64,000 bases of DNA. It comes from Pseudanabaena sp. Chao 1811 (GTDB lineage Bacteria; Cyanobacteriota; Cyanobacteriia; Pseudanabaenales; Pseudanabaenaceae). The first letter of the stretch is position 1; each line of letters starts with the position of its first letter. The stretch spans positions 310,001-374,000 of the forward strand of contig NZ_CP101416.1 in the NCBI RefSeq assembly GCF_027942295.1. The letters are read 5' to 3'. Below the pieces are notes generated by a model that was not told the origin of the DNA, ran no database searches, and was given only the letters and a program-made list of their open reading frames with translations. A program made the translations under genes and the position numbers. Shown here in pieces: positions 60,114 to 64,000 of this stretch.

Positions 60114-61835
60114 ATGCCTCCTAAACTAACCTCCTTCCATTCTCAAGTTAATGTGCAGCGTCAGGTGCAAATCCCCATGCGCGATCGCATTAACTTAACG
60201 GCTGATATTTATCGCCCCAAAGGTGTTGATACACCGTTACCAGTACTATTGATGCGCTTACCCTATGGAAGAGCGATCGCCTCCACCTGCACCTATGCTC
60301 ATCCTAGTTGGTATGCTAGCCAAGGCTATATTGTGGTCATCCAAGATGTGCGAGGCTGTGGTAATGCTGAGGGAGAGTTCTATCCATTTCGCCATGAATA
60401 TGATGATGGATTTGACACTGTGGAATGGTGTGCCAAGGAACTAGAAGGCAGTAATGGTAAGGTGGGGATGTATGGGTTCTCTTATCAAGGTGTGACCCAA
60501 TTTCAGGCAGCAGTACAGCAACCCGAAGGACTAGTTACCATCTGCCCAAGTATGGCAACGGCAGATCTATATCATGGCTGGTTTTATTTTGGTGGTGCAG
60601 TTTGCCTAGATTTTGATTTGAATTGGGCTTTGCAATTAGCTCAAAATCGCGCATGGTATCTCAAACAAGAACCTCAAGCAACTAAACTTTTTGAGGCGCA
60701 AAAGCAATCGAGCAAATGGCTAGAGTCTGCGCCATTAAGTGAAATAGAACTATTTAAAAATGCCGAATTTGGAGATTTTGGTGCTTTCTTTTTCGATTGG
60801 ATTGGTAATCAAAAAGCAGATGATGACTATTGGCAAAAGCTGAATCCTCTTAGTTATTTCGATCGCTTTGATTTACCAGCCCTACATATTGCAGGATGGG
60901 CAGATATTTTCATCGAAGCAACGATTAATACCTATCACCAAGCCCAAGCTGCAACCCAAAAACCTCAGCATTTAGTGATTGGACCTTGGCAGCATCTCCC
61001 TTGGTTGCCCAAAGTCGGCGAAATTGACTTTGGTGAAGCCGCAGTTTCGCAAATTGATAAGTTACAGGTTGATTGGTTTGATTTTTGGCTTAAAGGTATT
61101 GACAATGGGATCTGCGATCGCGCCCCTGTTCAGCTTTTCCTCATGGGAAAAAATCACTGGCTCGACCTCCCAGAATTCCCTGAATCTCCAAGTATCAAAA
61201 ATCTCTATCTCTCATCAAACAAAAAATTAACCCCCCAATCACCAATCACCAATCACCCATTACCCGATATCTACGTCTACGATCCCCGCAATCCCAATCC
61301 TGCCACAGCTTACGGATTCTACGATCAGCGCCAAGTACATCAGAGATGGGATGTATTGGTTTATCAAAGTGAAGAATTAGAGCAGGACTTAGCGATCGCA
61401 GGTATTCCTAAGTTTATTCTCTATGCGGCAACCACAGCGATCGATACCGATTGGGTAATTAAGCTTTTAGATATTTATCCCGATGGTAAGCAAATGCTCG
61501 TTTCAATGGGTGTTTTACGAGCCAAGCTCCGTAATTCATGGACTGAGATTGAATGGGTTGAACCTGATGTAGTGCATGAATATCAGATTAACTTGCGTCC
61601 GACCTGTCAGGATTTTGCCCAAGGACATCGAATTGGTGTGGCAATTGCTAGTTCTGCTTTTCCGCTCATTGAACGACATTCTAATACACAGAAATCGCCT
61701 TCTGAGGCGACTATTAGTGACTTGGTAGAAGCAACGCAGCAAATTTTTTATGGTGCAGAATATCCTTCTCATTTGCAACTACCAATTTGTTCATATAGCA
61801 ATAGCCCTGTAATAAATTACGGACTGAAAGCTTAA
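60114..61835 (+). CDS. CocE/NonD family hydrolase (X-Pro dipeptidyl-peptidase S15-like)
   Basis: 573 residues, alpha/beta hydrolase of the CocE/NonD (S15) type. Catalytic Ser in GMYGFSYQG (about S123), Asp in HIAGWADIF, His in GPWQHLPW. N-terminal IPMRDRINLTADIYRPK and VIQDVRGCGNAEGEF are typical; the C-terminal part is the jelly-roll domain. No signal peptide. The substrate may be an acylated amino acid, peptide or ester. Close relatives in cyanobacteria are annotated as hydrolases without further detail. Confidence 0.9.
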   Translation: MPPKLTSFHSQVNVQRQVQIPMRDRINLTADIYRPKGVDTPLPVLLMRLPYGRAIASTCTYAHPSWYASQGYIVVIQDVRGCGNAEGEFYPFRHEYDDGFDTVEWCAKELEGSNGKVGMYGFSYQGVTQFQAAVQQPEGLVTICPSMATADLYHGWFYFGGAVCLDFDLNWALQLAQNRAWYLKQEPQATKLFEAQKQSSKWLESAPLSEIELFKNAEFGDFGAFFFDWIGNQKADDDYWQKLNPLSYFDRFDLPALHIAGWADIFIEATINTYHQAQAATQKPQHLVIGPWQHLPWLPKVGEIDFGEAAVSQIDKLQVDWFDFWLKGIDNGICDRAPVQLFLMGKNHWLDLPEFPESPSIKNLYLSSNKKLTPQSPITNHPLPDIYVYDPRNPNPATAYGFYDQRQVHQRWDVLVYQSEELEQDLAIAGIPKFILYAATTAIDTDWVIKLLDIYPDGKQMLVSMGVLRAKLRNSWTEIEWVEPDVVHEYQINLRPTCQDFAQGHRIGVAIASSAFPLIERHSNTQKSPSEATISDLVEATQQIFYGAEYPSHLQLPICSYSNSPVINYGLKA

Positions 61836-62069
61836 ATCCTTTGAAATGGATTGATCATAGGAGTTCTTTAGTCTGCTTTAGCTGACTAAAGCTTTTAGCC
61901 AAGAACTTGAGTTCTTGGTTATTTTGCGTAAGTCCTATTTCTTTTAGTTGCTTTAAGATTTCCATCGGGCATCTAATGCTAAGTTAAAACTCAAGATATT
62001 TTAAAGATCAAGCCAGAGTTAATTCAGCTTTCATCAACTAGCGAGTTTTAACTTGAGGAGTAAACGAGC
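61836..62069. promoter_or_regulatory. Upstream region of the P-type ATPase gene
   Basis: Holds hairpins at about 61868-61920 (AAGAACT/AGTTCTT and TTTAGTC/GACTAAA) and a longer inverted pair AGTTAAAACTC (about 61981) and GAGTTTTAACT (about 62043) that encloses the presumed start region. The second pair could be an operator. A GAGGAG ribosome site is at 62055-62060. Confidence 0.4.
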
Positions 62070-64000
62070 GTGGCATCACTTCACCAGCCAATCTGGGTAT
62101 TGTCCTTTGAAGAAGTCTATGAATCTCTCAAAACTAGTGCCAATGGGCTATCACAGGACGAAGCTAGAAAAAGATTAGAGCAATTTGGCGCTAATGAATT
62201 ACCTGAACCTGTACAGCGCCCATTGTGGCTCAGATTTTTGGATCAATTGACCCACTTCATGGCTTTGTTGCTATGGGTTGCAGGAATTTTAGCTTTTATT
62301 TCACGGACTCCTGAACTGGGTTGGGCAATTTGGGCAGTCATCTGGATTAATGGAATTTTTAGCTTTTGGCAAGAGTTCCAAGCGGAGAAAGCCTTATCTG
62401 CGTTAAAAAAAGTATTACCGATGCAGGTCAAGGTTTATCGCAATGGCGAACTCAAGCAGATTCCTGCGCGAGAACTGGTACGTGGCGATGTCATGCAATT
62501 GGAAGAAGGCGATCGCATTTCCGCAGATGCTCGTTTAATTTCCGCAGAAAGTCTATATCTCGATGTGTCAGTGATGACGGGGGAATCTCTTCCCGTAGCT
62601 CGCAATGCTTACCCTGTGCGGTTACGGGAAGCTGTTTCAGTGCGTGGTGGCAAGACGATGCTTCGCCAAGGGGAACAGCCATTACAGGAAAAGGTTAATC
62701 CCTCAGAAATTGCCAACCTTGTTTTAGCAGGCTCCACTGTGGCGGCTGGTCGAGCCGTAGCCGTGGTTTATTCGACGGGTGCAGAAACTGAGTTTGGACA
62801 GGTGGCGCATTTAACTACTGTGGTGAAGCGCGATCCCAGCACCCTAGAAGTACAAGTGGCGCGGATCGTGCGAATCATTACCGCGATCGCAGTCAGTATG
62901 GGTGTACTGATCTTTTTATTGGCATACTTTCTCGTTGGCATAGAAGTCAAAGAAAGCTTTATTTTCGCGATCGGTATTATTGTGGCTCTAGTGCCAGAGG
63001 GATTATTACCAACTGTCACCTTGTCTTTAGCGATCGGTGTCCGCCGCATGGCAAGAAAGAATGCTTTGGTGAGAAGACTGTCGGCAGTGGAATCTCTGAG
63101 CGCTACTACGGTCATTTGCACTGATAAAACAGGCACATTGACCAAAAATGAAATGACGGTGCGTTATCTATGGTTACCAACGCAACCCGATGTCGATGCT
63201 AATCCTGCTGATCATACTATTGCTAATCAAAACCGACTAATTGAGGTCACAGGCGCAGGTTACGATCCCACCAGTGGGAAAGTTAACCTTCCCTCAGATT
63301 CCGAAATTGTATGGAAAGCCAAAATTCTGCTCATTGGTTCTGCACTTTGTTCTAATGCCCGTTTAGTTCATCTCAATGCCCCCAGTCGCTGGCAAGAAAT
63401 TGGTGATCCTACAGAAGCGGCTCTCTTAGTCGCAGCAGCGAAAGCAGAATTAAATTTAGAAGAATTACAAAAGCAGTTTCCTCGTCTACGGGAAATTCCC
63501 TTTGATTCGCGTCGCCTCATGATGACCGTCATTTTAAATTGGCAATCATCAGCATTATGGAAGGATGAACTTCCCAATCTTGCCTTTACCAAGGGCGCAC
63601 CCTTAGAAGTTCTTAAACATTGTCATTGGATTTTGCGTGATGGTGAGCAGCAGGAATTGACCCATGACTATTGGCAGGAAGTGGTCACGGCAAATGATGA
63701 TTTGGCTAAGCAAGGTTTTCGGGTATTAGGGCTGGCGGCGAGACGGGGTGGACAGGAACTGATCGATCTTAAGGCTCAGGATCTAGAGCAAAATCTGATC
63801 TTCATCGGTTTAGTTGCCATGTTTGATCCACCTCGCGATGAAGTACCCAAAGCGATCGCCCAATGTCATCAAGCAGGGATCAAAGTCACGATGGTAACGG
63901 GAGATTACGGACTTACTGCTGAGGCGATCGCCCATCAAATTGGACTAGTTGGCGATCGCGTGCGGGTCGTCACAGGCGAAGGTATGGGGCATCTCTCCGA
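62070..64000 (+). CDS. P2-type cation-transporting ATPase, 5' part (3' end outside the window)
   Basis: About 643 codons visible. Starts with GTG at 62070, 9 bases after GAGGAG. N-terminal cation-ATPase domain (SLKTSANGLSQDEARKRLEQ), actuator with SVMTGES, membrane motif VALVPEGLLPT, phosphorylation site DKTGTLT (about D352), KGAP in the nucleotide domain, and DPPRDEVPKAI with TGDYGLTAEAI at the hinge region. The PEGL motif puts it with P2-type Ca2+/Na+/K+ pumps; the Leu-Pro-Thr after it is like Na,K-ATPase-related bacterial pumps rather than classical PacL (PEGLP). The transported ion is undetermined. The frame is open at the window end. Confidence 0.92.
   Translation, partial: MASLHQPIWVLSFEEVYESLKTSANGLSQDEARKRLEQFGANELPEPVQRPLWLRFLDQLTHFMALLLWVAGILAFISRTPELGWAIWAVIWINGIFSFWQEFQAEKALSALKKVLPMQVKVYRNGELKQIPARELVRGDVMQLEEGDRISADARLISAESLYLDVSVMTGESLPVARNAYPVRLREAVSVRGGKTMLRQGEQPLQEKVNPSEIANLVLAGSTVAAGRAVAVVYSTGAETEFGQVAHLTTVVKRDPSTLEVQVARIVRIITAIAVSMGVLIFLLAYFLVGIEVKESFIFAIGIIVALVPEGLLPTVTLSLAIGVRRMARKNALVRRLSAVESLSATTVICTDKTGTLTKNEMTVRYLWLPTQPDVDANPADHTIANQNRLIEVTGAGYDPTSGKVNLPSDSEIVWKAKILLIGSALCSNARLVHLNAPSRWQEIGDPTEAALLVAAAKAELNLEELQKQFPRLREIPFDSRRLMMTVILNWQSSALWKDELPNLAFTKGAPLEVLKHCHWILRDGEQQELTHDYWQEVVTANDDLAKQGFRVLGLAARRGGQELIDLKAQDLEQNLIFIGLVAMFDPPRDEVPKAIAQCHQAGIKVTMVTGDYGLTAEAIAHQIGLVGDRVRVVTGEGMGHLS

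Overview
The window comes from a cyanobacterium. The HIP1 octamer GCGATCGC and its core recur in almost every gene. Several genes belong to families known mainly from cyanobacteria: RuBisCO accumulation factor Raf1, a DUF3155 protein, DUF29 proteins, a pentapeptide-repeat protein, two ABC1/UbiB kinases and a Ser/Thr kinase with a DUF4189 tail. A Pseudanabaena-like genome is a reasonable guess but is not proven. Gene order is typical of cyanobacteria: short, mixed-strand operons with many palindromic repeats between them.

Layout. 1-7.2 kb: 5' part of thrC; an overlapping gene pair for a pentameric ligand-gated ion channel and an output-less dCache-HAMP membrane sensor; an OmpR-type regulator lacking its phospho-acceptor Asp; a Nudix hydrolase; two tandem tRNA-Glu genes; dapB; a small membrane protein; a 148-bp MITE; a cupin. 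7.3-11 kb: rpmB, tyrA, a probable 24-codon mini-gene, two DUF29 genes, ychF. 11-18.5 kb: a probable minus-strand unit of a BON/OmpA membrane protein, a Ras-like GTPase and a hybrid histidine kinase, with a coiled-coil protein upstream. 18.7-28.3 kb: two ABC1 kinases, a pentapeptide protein, a serine hydrolase gene split by an IS630 element, a bacterial phytochelatin-synthase-like protein. 28.5-38.5 kb: a KaiC-KaiB-KaiB-histidine kinase-GGDEF/EAL signalling cluster. It is broken by a second identical IS630 copy inside kaiC, by an IS4-type element between kaiC and kaiB, and by a frameshift in the GGDEF/EAL gene. 38.5-48.8 kb: tRNA-Arg, a B12-binding radical SAM protein, a polyprenyl glycosylphosphotransferase, small conserved proteins, nrdR, a PLP decarboxylase, a double-NBD peptide-type ABC ATPase. 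48.8-52.6 kb: a mobile-element nest with REP palindromes around a RAYT transposase and an IS1 relic carrying an intact IS256 with an 8-bp target duplication. 52.7-64 kb: VOC protein, carA, raf1, a nuclease-fold-like protein, a Ser/Thr kinase, ubiX, a LapA-like protein, a CocE/NonD hydrolase, and the 5' part of a P2-type cation ATPase.

How parts fit together. Much of the window is signalling: a channel/sensor pair, a GTPase/OmpA/kinase unit, and a Kai-like cluster whose first gene is currently inactivated. Intergenic space is dominated by several families of short palindromic repeats with family-specific ends. Many abut stop codons and probably also act as transcription terminators. Removing each IS630 copy together with one TA restores an uninterrupted reading frame, and the two copies look identical, which indicates recent transposition.
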